The notes below the pieces were generated by a model. That model did not search any database and was not told where the DNA came from. It saw nothing but the letters and a program-made list of their open reading frames with translations. Shown piece after piece: positions 8,362-16,907 of a DNA stretch of 38,243 nt (its first letter is position 1; each line of letters opens with the position of its first letter). The stretch is from Flavobacterium sp. (GTDB taxonomy: Bacteria > Bacteroidota > Bacteroidia > Flavobacteriales > Flavobacteriaceae): the NCBI GenBank assembly GCA_010365135.1, contig JAAFGY010000014.1, forward strand, positions 1-38,243. The letters are read 5' to 3'. The translations under genes and the position numbers were made by a program.

Positions 8362-9591
8362 GTGAGCGAAATCAACAAGCTAAAAATATTTAATGATCCC
8401 ATTTACGGGTTTATTACCATCCCCAACGCCTTAATTTACGATTTAATTCAGCATCCGTATTTCCAAAGATTGCGACGCATTTCCCAGATGGGATTGTCGT
8501 ATTTAGTCTATCCAGGAGCCCATCACACTCGATTTCATCATGCTTTAGGTTGTATGCACATTATGCAAAAAGCCGTTGATGTGCTCCGTTTTAAAGGAGT
8601 TTCTATTTCACCCGAAGAAGAAAATGCCTTGTATATCGCTATTTTGTTACACGACATTGGTCACGGCCCTTTTTCGCACGCAATGGAAAGAAGCATTGTC
8701 GAAGATGTGCATCACGAAGCTATTTCGCTTTTGTTTATGAACCAGTTAAACCTGGAATTTGACGGGAAATTGAGTTTAGCAATTCAAGTTTTTGAAGGAG
8801 ATTATCACAGAAAATTTATGTTGCAATTGATTTCAAGCCAGCTCGATATGGATCGAATGGATTACCTGAAACGCGACAGCTTTTATTCTGGTGTGGCCGA
8901 AGGAAATGTCAATTCCGAGCGATTAATTCAAATGATGAATGTGGTTGATGATGTATTAGTCATTGAAGAAAAAGGGATTTATTCCGTAGAGAAATTTCTC
9001 ATGTCAAGACGATTGATGTATTGGCAAGCTTATTTGCACAAAACTAGTTTAGTGGCCGAAATAATTTTGACCAAAACCCTAAAACGCGCGAAAGAACTAA
9101 CGCTAAAAGGAATTGTTCTTCCTTGCAGCGAACCCTTGATGTTCTTTATGCAAAATAAAATTACCTTGGACATTTTCGATAGCGAATCTTTAGATTTATT
9201 TTCACAATTAGATGATTTTGACATCATTAGTGCTTTGAAATCTTGGCAAAAACAAGACGATTTTATATTGTCCTCCTTAAGCAAAATGATAATCAACAGA
9301 GATTTATTAAAAATAAAAGTAAGCGAAGAAAAGCCTTCCGAAGAGGAGTTGCACGCCCTAAAAGAACGTTTCGCTTTGGAAAATAAAATTACATTAGCAG
9401 AAACAAGTTATTTCATTTTTAAAGGCAAAATCAAAAACCAAGCCTACAGCAAAGAAGCGGAACCCATACGAATTCTAAAAAAAGACCGAACAATTGAAGA
9501 TGTTGTTGATGCCTCCGACCAATTGAATTTGAAGTCTTTGTCCAAATTTGTGACCAAATATTATATATGTTTCCCAAAACAACTTGTGTAA
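8362..9591 (+). CDS. HD-domain phosphohydrolase (dGTPase-like)
   Basis: A 409-residue HD-superfamily hydrolase related to dNTP triphosphohydrolases and YwfO-type proteins. The metal site is visible: HHTRFHHALG (H55, H59/H60), then ILLHDIGHGPFSHAME with the HD pair H97-D98 and H101, and a downstream SSQLDMDRMDYLKRD with the conserved aspartates. The start is GTG at 8362; no ATG gives the complete N terminus NDPIYGFITIP that the family needs. It has its own promoter and precedes the lipid A genes by about 40 bases. Substrates could be nucleoside triphosphates, but related proteins also hydrolyse other phosphoesters, so activity on dGTP is not established. Confidence 0.88.
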   Translation: MSEINKLKIFNDPIYGFITIPNALIYDLIQHPYFQRLRRISQMGLSYLVYPGAHHTRFHHALGCMHIMQKAVDVLRFKGVSISPEEENALYIAILLHDIGHGPFSHAMERSIVEDVHHEAISLLFMNQLNLEFDGKLSLAIQVFEGDYHRKFMLQLISSQLDMDRMDYLKRDSFYSGVAEGNVNSERLIQMMNVVDDVLVIEEKGIYSVEKFLMSRRLMYWQAYLHKTSLVAEIILTKTLKRAKELTLKGIVLPCSEPLMFFMQNKITLDIFDSESLDLFSQLDDFDIISALKSWQKQDDFILSSLSKMIINRDLLKIKVSEEKPSEEELHALKERFALENKITLAETSYFIFKGKIKNQAYSKEAEPIRILKKDRTIEDVVDASDQLNLKSLSKFVTKYYICFPKQLV

Positions 9592-9631
9592 AAACCAATA
9601 TTTAAAATCTATTTTTTATATTTTTGTCGAG

Positions 9632-10678
9632 ATGAAATTTACAGCAGAGCAAATAGCGGGTATTTTAGACGGAGAAGTTATTGGCGATCCCAATGCCGAA
9701 GTTTATAAGTTGTCTAAAATCGAAGAAGGTTCCGAAGGTTCCATCAGTTTTTTAGCAAACCCAAAATACTTACATTATATTTATACCACAAAGGCAACTA
9801 TAACCATCGTCAATGCATCTTTTGTTCCTGATGGGGAAATAGCCACCACCCTCATAAAAGTGGAGGATGCCTATTTGTCTTTTACAAAATTACTCGAATT
9901 TTACGACCAAGCAACAAAAGCAAATAAAACGGGAATAGAACAACCTTCTTTTCTCGCGGAAAGTGTTAAATATGGCTCCAATTTATATTTGGGAAGTTTT
10001 AGTTACATAGAAAAAAATGTTTTTCTGGGCGAAAACGTTAAGATTTATCCAAATTGTTTCATTGGAGAAAATGTCGTAATTGGAGATAATGTCACTATTT
10101 TTGCCGGCGCAAAAGTGCATTCAGAAACAATTATTGGAAACAATTGCGTTATTTATTCCGGTGCGGTAATAGGTGCTGATGGTTTTGGCTTTGCACCAAA
10201 TGCCGATGGAACCTTTACAAAAATTCCACAAATCGGAAATGTTGTCATCGAAGATAATGTCGATATTGGAGCAAACACCACGATTGATAAAGCCACAATG
10301 GGCTCAACAATTATTCGAAAAGGAGTGAAGCTGGACAATCAAATCCAGATTGGACATAATGTTGAAATAGGAGAAAATACCGTTATTGCAGCACAAACTG
10401 GAATAGCTGGCTCAACCAAAATTGGTAAAAGCGGAATGATTGGCGGTCAAGTTGGAATTGTTGGACATTTGATTATTGGGAATAATGTCAAAATTCAAGC
10501 ACAATCGGGGGTTGCTCGAAATGTAAAAGACGACGAAATTTTACAAGGAAGTCCCACATTTGGATACAATGATTTTAGCAAATCGTATGTTCATTTCAAG
10601 AATTTACCAAAAATTGTTACAGAGATAGAAGAATTGAAAAAACAAATATTAAACCAAAAAAATGGAAAAAATGGTTAA
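9632..10678 (+). CDS. lpxD: UDP-3-O-acylglucosamine N-acyltransferase
   Basis: LpxD adds the N-linked 3-hydroxyacyl chain to UDP-3-O-acyl-glucosamine in lipid A synthesis. The chosen ATG (9632) starts MKFTAEQIAGILDG, the normal LpxD N terminus; the longer frame from 9584 adds 16 residues that look like leader. Residues 1-100 are the uridine-binding domain, 105-330 the left-handed beta helix of hexapeptide repeats (e.g. IGENVVIGDNVTI), and the C terminus is helical. The catalytic histidine sits in LDNQIQIGHNVEIG. The product has 348 residues, the usual size. A -7 element TATTTTTG at 9619-9626 lies only five bases before the ATG. It overlaps lpxC-fabZ by 8 bases. Confidence 0.95.
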   Translation: MKFTAEQIAGILDGEVIGDPNAEVYKLSKIEEGSEGSISFLANPKYLHYIYTTKATITIVNASFVPDGEIATTLIKVEDAYLSFTKLLEFYDQATKANKTGIEQPSFLAESVKYGSNLYLGSFSYIEKNVFLGENVKIYPNCFIGENVVIGDNVTIFAGAKVHSETIIGNNCVIYSGAVIGADGFGFAPNADGTFTKIPQIGNVVIEDNVDIGANTTIDKATMGSTIIRKGVKLDNQIQIGHNVEIGENTVIAAQTGIAGSTKIGKSGMIGGQVGIVGHLIIGNNVKIQAQSGVARNVKDDEILQGSPTFGYNDFSKSYVHFKNLPKIVTEIEELKKQILNQKNGKNG

Positions 10679-12059
10679 ACAGAAGACCATCAAGACAGAA
10701 ATATCACTAACTGGTGTGGGATTACATACAGGAAAAGAAGTTAAAATGACATTTAAACCTGCACCAATTAATAATGGTTTTACTTTCATTCGAAAAGATT
10801 TAGAAGGACAACCTGTTATTGAAGCCGATGCAAATTATGTTGTGAACACCCAAAGAGGAACTAATTTAGAAAAATTAGGCGTAAAAATTCAAACTCCTGA
10901 ACACGTTTTGGCAGCATTAGTAGGTTGCGATTTAGACAATGTTATTATTGAATTAGATGCTTCAGAACTGCCTATAATGGATGGTTCTTCAAAATATTTT
11001 GTAGAAGCTATCGAAAAAGTAGGAATTGAAGAACAAGAGGCAAAAAGAAAGATATATGTGGTAAAAGAAATAATTTCGTTTACTGATGAAGAGTCAGGAA
11101 GTGAAATTATGGTTATGCCGAGTGAAAGTTATTCTGTAACGGCAATGGTGGATTTTGGAACAAAAGTTTTAGGGACACAAAATGCTACGATGAAAACTAT
11201 AGCTGATTTTAAATCAGATATTGCTGAATCAAGAACGTTTAGTTTTCTTCATGAACTAGAATCACTTTTAGAAAACGGATTGATAAAAGGAGGCGATTTG
11301 AATAATGCCATTGTGTATGTTGATAAAGAAATTTCCGAAAAAACAATGAATAGTCTAAAAGTTGCCTTTGGAAAAGAGGAAATAACAGTTAAACCCAATG
11401 GTATTTTAGACAATCTAACTTTACATTATCCCAATGAAGCGGCAAGACACAAACTCCTTGATGTTGTTGGAGATTTATCGTTAATTGGAACTAGAATACA
11501 AGGTAAAGTAATTGCCAATAAACCAGGACATTTTGTAAACACTCAGTTTGCAAAAAAGATGGCCAAAATAATTAAGATTGAACAACGAAATTATGTTCCC
11601 GTCTTTGATTTGAATCAAGAGCCTTTTATGGATATTCACAAAATTATGGCGGTACTTCCTCATAGACCTCCATTTTTGCTGATTGACAGAATTATAGAAA
11701 TGTCTGAAAGTCATATCGTTGGACTGAAAAATGTGACAATGAACGAAAATTTCTTCGTGGGTCATTTTCCGGGCGCACCAGTAATGCCTGGAGTTTTAAT
11801 TGTTGAAGCAATGGCACAAACAGGCGGAATATTAGTATTGAGCACCGTTCCTGATCCAGAAAATTACCTCACTTATTTTATGAAAATTGACAATGTAAAA
11901 TTCAAACATAAAGTATTACCTGGTGACACCTTGATTTTCAAATGCGATCTGATAACTCCAATAAGAAGAGGGATTTGTCACATGCAAGCCAATGCTTATG
12001 CTAATGGAAAACTAGTTGCTGAAGCTGAATTGATGGCTCAAATAGCAAAAAAACAATAA
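10671..12059 (+). CDS. lpxC/fabZ: bifunctional LpxC deacetylase / FabZ dehydratase
   Basis: A natural fusion common in Bacteroidota. The N-terminal part (about residues 1-310) is LpxC, the zinc deacetylase making the first committed step of lipid A. It shows GVGLHTGKEV, TPEHVLAAL with a zinc histidine, and ARHKLLDVVGDLSLIG with the other zinc ligands. The C-terminal part (about 315-460) is FabZ, the 3-hydroxyacyl-ACP dehydratase: ILPHRPPFLLIDRI and FFVGHFPGAPVMPGVLIVEAMAQ with the catalytic His and Glu. Joining them couples control of the shared 3-hydroxyacyl-ACP pool to lipid A or fatty acid synthesis. The start could be ATG 10662 or 10671; MVKQKTIK is the usual beginning, so 10671 is used. 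It overlaps lpxD and is 15 bases from lpxA. Confidence 0.96.
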   Translation: MVKQKTIKTEISLTGVGLHTGKEVKMTFKPAPINNGFTFIRKDLEGQPVIEADANYVVNTQRGTNLEKLGVKIQTPEHVLAALVGCDLDNVIIELDASELPIMDGSSKYFVEAIEKVGIEEQEAKRKIYVVKEIISFTDEESGSEIMVMPSESYSVTAMVDFGTKVLGTQNATMKTIADFKSDIAESRTFSFLHELESLLENGLIKGGDLNNAIVYVDKEISEKTMNSLKVAFGKEEITVKPNGILDNLTLHYPNEAARHKLLDVVGDLSLIGTRIQGKVIANKPGHFVNTQFAKKMAKIIKIEQRNYVPVFDLNQEPFMDIHKIMAVLPHRPPFLLIDRIIEMSESHIVGLKNVTMNENFFVGHFPGAPVMPGVLIVEAMAQTGGILVLSTVPDPENYLTYFMKIDNVKFKHKVLPGDTLIFKCDLITPIRRGICHMQANAYANGKLVAEAELMAQIAKKQ

Positions 12060-12074
12060 TTTAAAAAAAAATAG

Positions 12075-12860
12075 ATGAATCAACCCTTAGCATATGTTCA
12101 TCCAGGCGCTAAAATTGCAAAGAATGTAGTTATCGAACCTTTTACAACAATTCATAATAATGTCATTATCGGTGATGGAACTTGGATAGGTTCAAATGTT
12201 ACCATAATGGAAGGTGCTAGAATAGGCAAAAATTGTAATATTTTTCCAGGAGCAGTAATCTCTGCGATTCCACAGGATTTAAAATTTGGTGGAGAAGATT
12301 CATTGGCAATAATTGGCGACAATTGTACCATTAGAGAATGCGTAACTATCAATAGAGGAACAATTGCATCGGGTCAAACGGTTGTTGGTAATAATTGTTT
12401 AATTATGGCAGCAGCACATATTGCTCACGATTGCCACATAGGCGATAATGCGATTATTGTAAATGGAGTTCTTCTGGGAGGACACGTTTCGATTGGTAAA
12501 TTTGCCATTATTGGAGGATTATCAGCGGTACATCAATTTATTAGTGTGGGTGATCACGCTATGATTTCTGGTGGTTCGCTGCTAAGAAAAGATGTTCCTC
12601 CATTTACCAAAGCCGCAAAAGAGCCCTTGTCCTACGTAGGAATCAATTCAGTAGGATTAAGAAGAAGAGGTTTTACCTCCGAAAAAATAAAGGAAATTCA
12701 AGAAATTTACAGGATTTTATACCAAAAAAATTACAACGTAACACAAGCTCTTGGAATTATTGAAGCAGAAATGGAAGCAACACCAGAAAGAGATGAAATT
12801 ATAGATTTTATCAGAAATTCATCAAGAGGCGTTATGAAAGGCTATTCTGGGAATTATTAG
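12075..12860 (+). CDS. lpxA: UDP-N-acetylglucosamine O-acyltransferase
   Basis: LpxA, 261 residues, transfers the 3-hydroxyacyl chain from ACP to UDP-GlcNAc, the first lipid A reaction. The first 190 residues form the left-handed beta helix of hexapeptide repeats, and the last 70 are helical, as in LpxA. Diagnostic stretches are ISAIPQDLKFGGE, RECVTINRGT, the catalytic histidine region MAAAHIAHDCHIGD, and GLRRRGFTSEKIKEIQEIYR in the C-terminal helices. It is the third gene of lpxD-lpxC/fabZ-lpxA, with only 15 bases before it. The next gene, efp, is separated by a hairpin and a 10-bp repeat array. Confidence 0.96.
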   Translation: MNQPLAYVHPGAKIAKNVVIEPFTTIHNNVIIGDGTWIGSNVTIMEGARIGKNCNIFPGAVISAIPQDLKFGGEDSLAIIGDNCTIRECVTINRGTIASGQTVVGNNCLIMAAAHIAHDCHIGDNAIIVNGVLLGGHVSIGKFAIIGGLSAVHQFISVGDHAMISGGSLLRKDVPPFTKAAKEPLSYVGINSVGLRRRGFTSEKIKEIQEIYRILYQKNYNVTQALGIIEAEMEATPERDEIIDFIRNSSRGVMKGYSGNY

Positions 12861-12874
12861 TTTGCAGAATACAA

Positions 12875-12910
12875 GTTTAAAGTCCTTGATTTGTGAGTCA
12901 AACTTTAAAC
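12875..12910. terminator. hairpin after the lpx genes
   Basis: GTTTAAAGT (12875-12883) pairs with ACTTTAAAC (12902-12910), and TTGA/TCAA extends the stem inward after a CC bulge. There is no classical T-run after it, so termination is probable but not certain. It merges into the 10-bp repeat array. Confidence 0.5.
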
Positions 12911-12950
12911 AATTTTAAACAATTTTAAACAATTTTAAACAAATTAAACA
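12901..12950. repeat. 10-bp tandem array upstream of efp
   Basis: AATTTTAAAC is repeated exactly three times at 12911-12940, with one variant copy on each side (12901-12910 and 12941-12950). The 10-base period puts the A/T tracts on nearly the same face of the helix, so the region may be intrinsically curved. It lies directly before the efp start. Confidence 0.8.
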
Positions 12951-12961
12951 ACAAACATAAA

Positions 12962-13528
12962 ATGGCATCAACATCAGATATAAGAAACGGATTGTGTATA
13001 AAATACAACAATGACATTTATAAAATCATTGAATTTCTTCACGTAAAACCCGGTAAAGGCCCCGCTTTTGTAAGAACAAAACTTAGAAGTTTAACTAACG
13101 GAAAAGTACTGGACAACACCTTTTCAGCAGGACACAAAATTGAAGAAGTGCGTGTTGAAAACCATAAATTTCAGTATTTATATCCAGAAGGCGATGACTT
13201 TCATTTTATGAATGTAGAAACTTTCGAACAAATTTCCTTGAATAAAAACATCTTGGATTCCCCAGGATTATTGAAAGAAGGCGAAAATGTTATGGTTAGT
13301 ATCAACACCGAAACTGAATTACCTCTTTCTGTAGATATGCCAGCATCTGTAATACTTGAAGTGACTTATGCAGAACCGGGAATAAAAGGAAATACCGCCA
13401 CAAATGCTACAAAATCAGCCACGGTTGAAACGGGAGCGACAGTAAATGTTCCTTTATTTATCAATGAAGGCGACAAAATAAAAATCGATACTACTTCTGG
13501 AAATTATATGGAAAGAGTTAAAGAATAG
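12962..13528 (+). CDS. efp: elongation factor P
   Basis: A 188-residue EF-P with the normal three beta-barrel domains: KOW-like domain 1 (1-64), and two OB folds (65-128 and 129-188). It relieves ribosome stalling at polyproline. The tip loop of domain 1 reads VKPGKGPAFVR, so the exposed residue is Lys32, the position modified in the beta-lysylated and related types. The C-terminal signature of the last OB fold, FINEGDKIKIDTTSGNYMERV, is complete. It sits between lpxA and the second LpxD paralogue, all on the plus strand. The gap before it holds the 10-bp array, so it may start its own transcript. Confidence 0.97.
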   Translation: MASTSDIRNGLCIKYNNDIYKIIEFLHVKPGKGPAFVRTKLRSLTNGKVLDNTFSAGHKIEEVRVENHKFQYLYPEGDDFHFMNVETFEQISLNKNILDSPGLLKEGENVMVSINTETELPLSVDMPASVILEVTYAEPGIKGNTATNATKSATVETGATVNVPLFINEGDKIKIDTTSGNYMERVKE

Positions 13529-13534
13529 TTGACG

Positions 13535-13590
13535 GTTTTTAGTATTCAGTTTGCACGCAAGTTGAATACCAAATACTGAACATTGAAAAC
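13535..13590. repeat. imperfect intergenic palindrome
   Basis: GTATTCA (13542-13548) pairs with TGAATAC (13563-13569), and the outer GTTTTTAGTATTCAGT (13535-13550) also resembles the reverse complement of 13575-13590. It fills the efp-lpxD2 gap and looks like another of the non-coding palindromic repeats of this genome. Confidence 0.5.
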
Positions 13591-13596
13591 TAAATT

Positions 13597-14535
13597 ATGA
13601 AATTCAGCAGAGTACATACATTAAAAGAAATTGCCACTATTATCAACAGCAAATTTGTTGGAGATGAAAGTTTTCCAGTTTCTGGAATGAACGAAATTCA
13701 CGTTGTAGAATCAGGCGATATTGTTTTTGTGGATCATCCAAAATATTACGATAAAGCTTTAAATTCTGCTGCGACAACGATTTTAATAAACAAAAATGTC
13801 GATTGTCCGGAAGGAAAAGCATTATTGATTTCGGAAGATCCTTTTCGAGATTTCAATACATTAACGAATTATTTTAAACCTTTTCAGTTTTCTAATCTTG
13901 CCGTTTCGGCTTCTGCCAAAATTGGAGCAGGAACAATAATTCAGCCCAATTCTTTTATTGGAAATCATGTTGTTATTGGAAAAAATTGCTTAATACATTC
14001 CAATGTTTCCATTTATGATCATACTGTAATTGGCGATAATGTGATTATTCACGCCGGAACTATTCTTGGAGCAGATGCTTTTTATTATAAAAAACGTGAA
14101 GAAGGTTACGACCAATTAATTTCTGGAGGAAGAGTGGTTATCAAAGATAATGTTGGCATAGGTGCGCTGTGTACGATTGACAAAGGTGTAACTGGCGATA
14201 CCACCATTGGGGAAGGAACAAAAATTGACAATCAAGTTCATGTTGGTCATGATACCGTTGTTGGAAAAAAATGTTTAATAGCCTCTCAAACTGGCATTGC
14301 AGGTTGTGTAATTATAAAAGATGAAGTCACCATTTGGGGACAAGTAGGAACTACAAGCGGAATAACAATAGGCGAGAAGGCAGTAATTTTAGGTCAAACA
14401 GGAGTTACAAAATCGGTTGAAGGTGGCAAAACGTATTTTGGTACACCCATAGAAGAATCTCGCGAAAAATTGAAACAGCTTGCCAATATTAAAAAGATAC
14501 CAGAAATACTTCAAAAATTAAAAGAGTTATTATGA
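13597..14535 (+). CDS. second LpxD-like acyltransferase paralogue
   Basis: A 312-residue LpxD-family protein, shorter than the lpxD product at 9.6 kb. It keeps the N-terminal domain (residues 1-95, MKFSRVHTLKEIATII), the hexapeptide beta helix (about 100-280) and the catalytic-histidine motif IDNQVHVGHDTVVG, so it is probably an active acyltransferase. The C-terminal helical extension is short. Possible roles are a second N-acyltransferase with different chain specificity or acylation of another sugar nucleotide; I cannot decide. It overlaps the next gene by four bases (ATGA), which implies joint translation. Conservation of the active-site region argues against decay. Confidence 0.85.
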   Translation: MKFSRVHTLKEIATIINSKFVGDESFPVSGMNEIHVVESGDIVFVDHPKYYDKALNSAATTILINKNVDCPEGKALLISEDPFRDFNTLTNYFKPFQFSNLAVSASAKIGAGTIIQPNSFIGNHVVIGKNCLIHSNVSIYDHTVIGDNVIIHAGTILGADAFYYKKREEGYDQLISGGRVVIKDNVGIGALCTIDKGVTGDTTIGEGTKIDNQVHVGHDTVVGKKCLIASQTGIAGCVIIKDEVTIWGQVGTTSGITIGEKAVILGQTGVTKSVEGGKTYFGTPIEESREKLKQLANIKKIPEILQKLKELL

Positions 14536-14894
14536 AGCCAAAAGATATTGTTCTCGATTTCTACAAGTCCGATGTTCTCTTAGATAAGAAAACTGTTGGC
14601 GAATTATTACATCCAGAAGTTACCATGGATTGGAATACTACCAAAGGTTTTATTCAAATGGATTACAATGATTTTTTAACACTTACAGATCAATTGGCAA
14701 AGGCCTATGTTCGTTCCAAAATTCGAATTAGCCACATTCTTCAAGAAAAAAACATGGTTTCTCTACGCTTTTCTCATTTTGTAAAAACAATTGAAAATCC
14801 ACGCGAAGAAATGCTAATGGGTAATTTTTTCGTGATTTGGGAAATAAAAGACGATAAATTGTTCAGAGGGTACCAAATGAGTCATTTTTCTTAA
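14532..14894 (+). CDS. small NTF2/SnoaL-like protein
   Basis: A 120-residue protein with the outline of the NTF2-like alpha+beta cone. It has an N-terminal helix ([16 protein letters not shown]), the [10 protein letters not shown] turn, a middle helix and several amphipathic strands ending in [15 protein letters not shown]. Such domains are used as small enzymes or ligand-binding modules. No catalytic residues can be named. The ATG overlaps the stop of the LpxD paralogue (ATGA), so the two are probably a translationally coupled pair and may act together. No signal peptide is seen, so it should be cytoplasmic. Confidence 0.7.
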   Translation: MKPKDIVLDFYKSDVLLDKKTVGELLHPEVTMDWNTTKGFIQMDYNDFLTLTDQLAKAYVRSKIRISHILQEKNMVSLRFSHFVKTIENPREEMLMGNFFVIWEIKDDKLFRGYQMSHFS

Positions 14895-14925
14895 TTAATT
14901 TTTTCGAATATCACCCGCAAAACCT

Positions 14926-14933
14926 TACTTTTG
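14926..14933 (+). promoter_or_regulatory. promoter -7 element of sucD
   Basis: TACTTTTG matches TAnnTTTG exactly, with a T-rich -33 region near 14901-14905. The leader to the ATG at 14969 is about 30 bases. Confidence 0.65.
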
Positions 14934-14968
14934 CACATCAATTAAAAAAACCACATAAAATATATATC

Positions 14969-15841
14969 ATGAGTGTTTTAGTTAATAAAGATTCCAAAAT
15001 AATTGTTCAAGGATTTACAGGAAGCGAAGGAAGTTTTCACGCTTCACAAATGATTGAATATGGCACAAACGTGGTTGGTGGAGTTACTCCTGGAAAAGGC
15101 GGAACAACCCACTTAGACCGACCCGTTTTCAATACCGTTAAGGATGCTGTAGATCAAGCTGGAGCAGATACTACCATTATTTTTGTACCACCAGCTTTTG
15201 CTGCTGATGCCATTATGGAAGCAGCCGATGCGGGTATCAAAGTGATTATTGCTATTACTGAAGGAATTCCTGTGGCTGATATGATTAAAGCCAATAATTA
15301 TATTAAAAGTAGAGATTGCAGATTAGTAGGTCCCAATTGTCCCGGAGTAATAACTCCAGGTGAAGCAAAAGTAGGTATTATGCCAGGTTTTGTTTTCAAA
15401 AAAGGAACTGTAGGAATTGTTTCTAAATCAGGAACTTTAACCTATGAAGCTGCCGATCAGGTGGTAAAACAAGGATTAGGAATTACGACAGCAATTGGAA
15501 TTGGTGGCGATCCAATCATTGGAACCACTACTAAAGATGCCATCGAATTATTTATGAATGATCCGGAAACCGAATGTATCGTTATGATAGGTGAAATTGG
15601 TGGTCAACTAGAAGCTGATGCTGCTAAATGGATCAAAGCGGATGGAAATCGCAAACCCGTTATTGGATTTATTGCAGGTGAAACTGCTCCAAAAGGAAGA
15701 ACAATGGGTCATGCAGGTGCAATAGTTGGTGGCGCTGACGATACAGCCGAAGCCAAAAAACGTATTATGAGAGAATGTGGAATTCACGTAGTAGATTCTC
15801 CTGCAGAAATAGGAAAAAAAGTAAAAGAAGTATTGGGATAG
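14969..15841 (+). CDS. sucD: succinyl-CoA ligase alpha subunit
   Basis: The 290-residue alpha subunit of succinyl-CoA synthetase, a TCA cycle enzyme that couples succinyl-CoA cleavage to nucleotide triphosphate formation. The CoA-binding Rossmann part comes first ([11 protein letters not shown], with GGVTPGKGG). The active-site histidine that becomes phosphorylated is H248 in [11 protein letters not shown]. The segment [14 protein letters not shown] is typical of the family. The partner gene sucC is not next to it, so the two subunits are made from separate loci, as is often the case in Flavobacteria. It has its own promoter and a strong terminator. Confidence 0.97.
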   Translation: MSVLVNKDSKIIVQGFTGSEGSFHASQMIEYGTNVVGGVTPGKGGTTHLDRPVFNTVKDAVDQAGADTTIIFVPPAFAADAIMEAADAGIKVIIAITEGIPVADMIKANNYIKSRDCRLVGPNCPGVITPGEAKVGIMPGFVFKKGTVGIVSKSGTLTYEAADQVVKQGLGITTAIGIGGDPIIGTTTKDAIELFMNDPETECIVMIGEIGGQLEADAAKWIKADGNRKPVIGFIAGETAPKGRTMGHAGAIVGGADDTAEAKKRIMRECGIHVVDSPAEIGKKVKEVLG

Positions 15842-15870
15842 ATTTCTGGTATTTTTAAATTATAAGAAAC

Positions 15871-15905
15871 AAAAAAGTCTCAATAGTGTGTTGAGACTTT
15901 TTTCT
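15871..15905 (+). terminator. intrinsic terminator of sucD
   Basis: AAAGTCTCAA (15874-15883) pairs with TTGAGACTTT (15891-15900) and is followed by a T-run. A separate 12-bp palindrome, ATTAACGTTAAT, lies just after it at 15909-15920. Confidence 0.92.
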
Positions 15906-15968
15906 ATTATTAACGTTAATTAAAAGAACACATCGCTTTGGAGCCTTGGTGTTAAAAATCAAAAAAAA

Positions 15969-16397
15969 ATGTATAAAGAATTAAAAAAATTCAAAGTCAA
16001 AAATCAGTTTAGTTTTTCAACTGACGATAGTTTAGAAGAAGTATGCAACGCAACGGAAACTGGAAGCGGAATTTTCCTTCTGTACGCAATTGAGGGTGAA
16101 GAAAAAGAATTGATTATGGTGGGTTCAACAGGAACGATCCAAAATGATGGAACGCTAAAAAGCAAAAACGGCGGATTGTTCGACAAAATCGTAAACGGTC
16201 ACCAATTTGCCAAAACAGGAAGAAAATATTCTTGGCCAGCTCAAATGAAATTGGAAAATATCGAAAGATTGGAAGTGTATTGGTATGAAACTTTCAACGA
16301 AAAAAATAAAGTAATTCCAACTTTCGTGGAAGGACAAATTTTACAAAATTTCTTGGATGAAAATGCAAAGTTGCCAAGATGGAATGTTGCTTTTTAA
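15969..16397 (+). CDS. divergent GIY-YIG-like protein
   Basis: A 142-residue protein that I place tentatively near the GIY-YIG nuclease fold. The pattern is SGIFLLY (34-39) for the first motif and LIMVGSTG (48-55) for the second, followed by GGLFDKIVNGHQ and a late glutamate E121 in FVEGQIL, where the fold has its metal-binding Glu. Both tyrosines of GIY and YIG are replaced (F36 and M50), and the usual Arg position holds K73. The closing KLPRWNVAF is strongly patterned. It may therefore be a nuclease with altered chemistry or a non-catalytic relative. It lies between two terminators and is a one-gene unit, next to the HIRAN/WYL pair. Confidence 0.6.
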   Translation: MYKELKKFKVKNQFSFSTDDSLEEVCNATETGSGIFLLYAIEGEEKELIMVGSTGTIQNDGTLKSKNGGLFDKIVNGHQFAKTGRKYSWPAQMKLENIERLEVYWYETFNEKNKVIPTFVEGQILQNFLDENAKLPRWNVAF

Positions 16398-16421
16398 ACC
16401 ATCAATCCTAAAATAATTAAA

Positions 16422-16448
16422 ATGCCCTCGTAATTCGGAGGGCATTTT
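16422..16448. terminator. terminator between convergent genes
   Basis: ATGCCCTC (16422-16429) pairs perfectly with GAGGGCAT (16438-16445), with a T-run after it on the plus strand and A-rich sequence before it. It can serve both the GIY-YIG-like gene and the HIRAN gene. Confidence 0.9.
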
Positions 16449-16479
16449 TTTGTTTGAAAAAGTTTCAAATACAATAAAT

Positions 16480-16812
16480 CTACTCTTCAGTTGTTTCTTT
16501 TTCAGTTTTCACTAAATGAATGACAACTCCTATTTGATTTTCGGGATTTTCTTTCTCGTCTACTCGTTGAATGCGGACTTCCATACAATCAATACCAACT
16601 TTTAATAATTTGTAAATAATTCTATTTTCGCTTCGCGGTACAAATCCTAGTTTGAAATCATTATAATAAATAGCAACTGCACGCGAGTCATACTTGTTGT
16701 CTTCTTCTAGTTTTACTTGTAATTGCACGCCAATTTTTAACTCATTGAAAGCTAAAACTCCTTCGTAATAGGTAAAACCTGCAATGTCAAAATGGGTCAA
16801 ATGTTCTCTCAT
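16480..16812 (-). CDS. stand-alone HIRAN-domain protein
   Basis: A 110-residue protein made almost only of a HIRAN domain. The motif parts are DIAGFTYYEG (9-18), then EEDNKYDSRAVAIYYNDFKLGFVPRSEN (about 36-63) and the IIYKLLKVG helix, which matches the family pattern DxxxYDxxAvxV...kvGyvPr..n. HIRAN domains in HLTF and Rad5 bind the 3' end of single-stranded DNA at stalled forks; in bacteria they occur alone or attached to nucleases and helicases. A role in sensing damaged or unwound DNA is inference. The gene is divergent from a WYL regulator. Its -7 element, TAGTTTTG on the minus strand, is at 16836-16843. Confidence 0.85.
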   Translation of the reverse strand: MREHLTHFDIAGFTYYEGVLAFNELKIGVQLQVKLEEDNKYDSRAVAIYYNDFKLGFVPRSENRIIYKLLKVGIDCMEVRIQRVDEKENPENQIGVVIHLVKTEKETTEE

Positions 16813-16835
16813 AACTTTAGTTTTAAATTCTGAAA

Positions 16836-16888
16836 CAAAACTATTATCTATTAGTGCAGTAGAAATGCACTCATTTGTTTTATTTTTG
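16836..16888. promoter_or_regulatory. shared HIRAN/WYL promoter and operator
   Basis: The inverted repeat AGTGCA (16853-16858) / TGCACT (16866-16871) lies between two divergent -7 elements: TAGTTTTG on the minus strand (16836-16843) and TATTTTTG on the plus strand (16881-16888). It therefore covers the -33 region of both promoters. The right arm is part of AAATGCACTCAT (16863-16874), and the same 12-mer recurs at 16922-16933 inside the first codons of the WYL gene. Repression by the WYL protein is inferred. Confidence 0.65.
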
Positions 16889-16907
16889 TTTCATCAAATA
16901 GAAAAGT

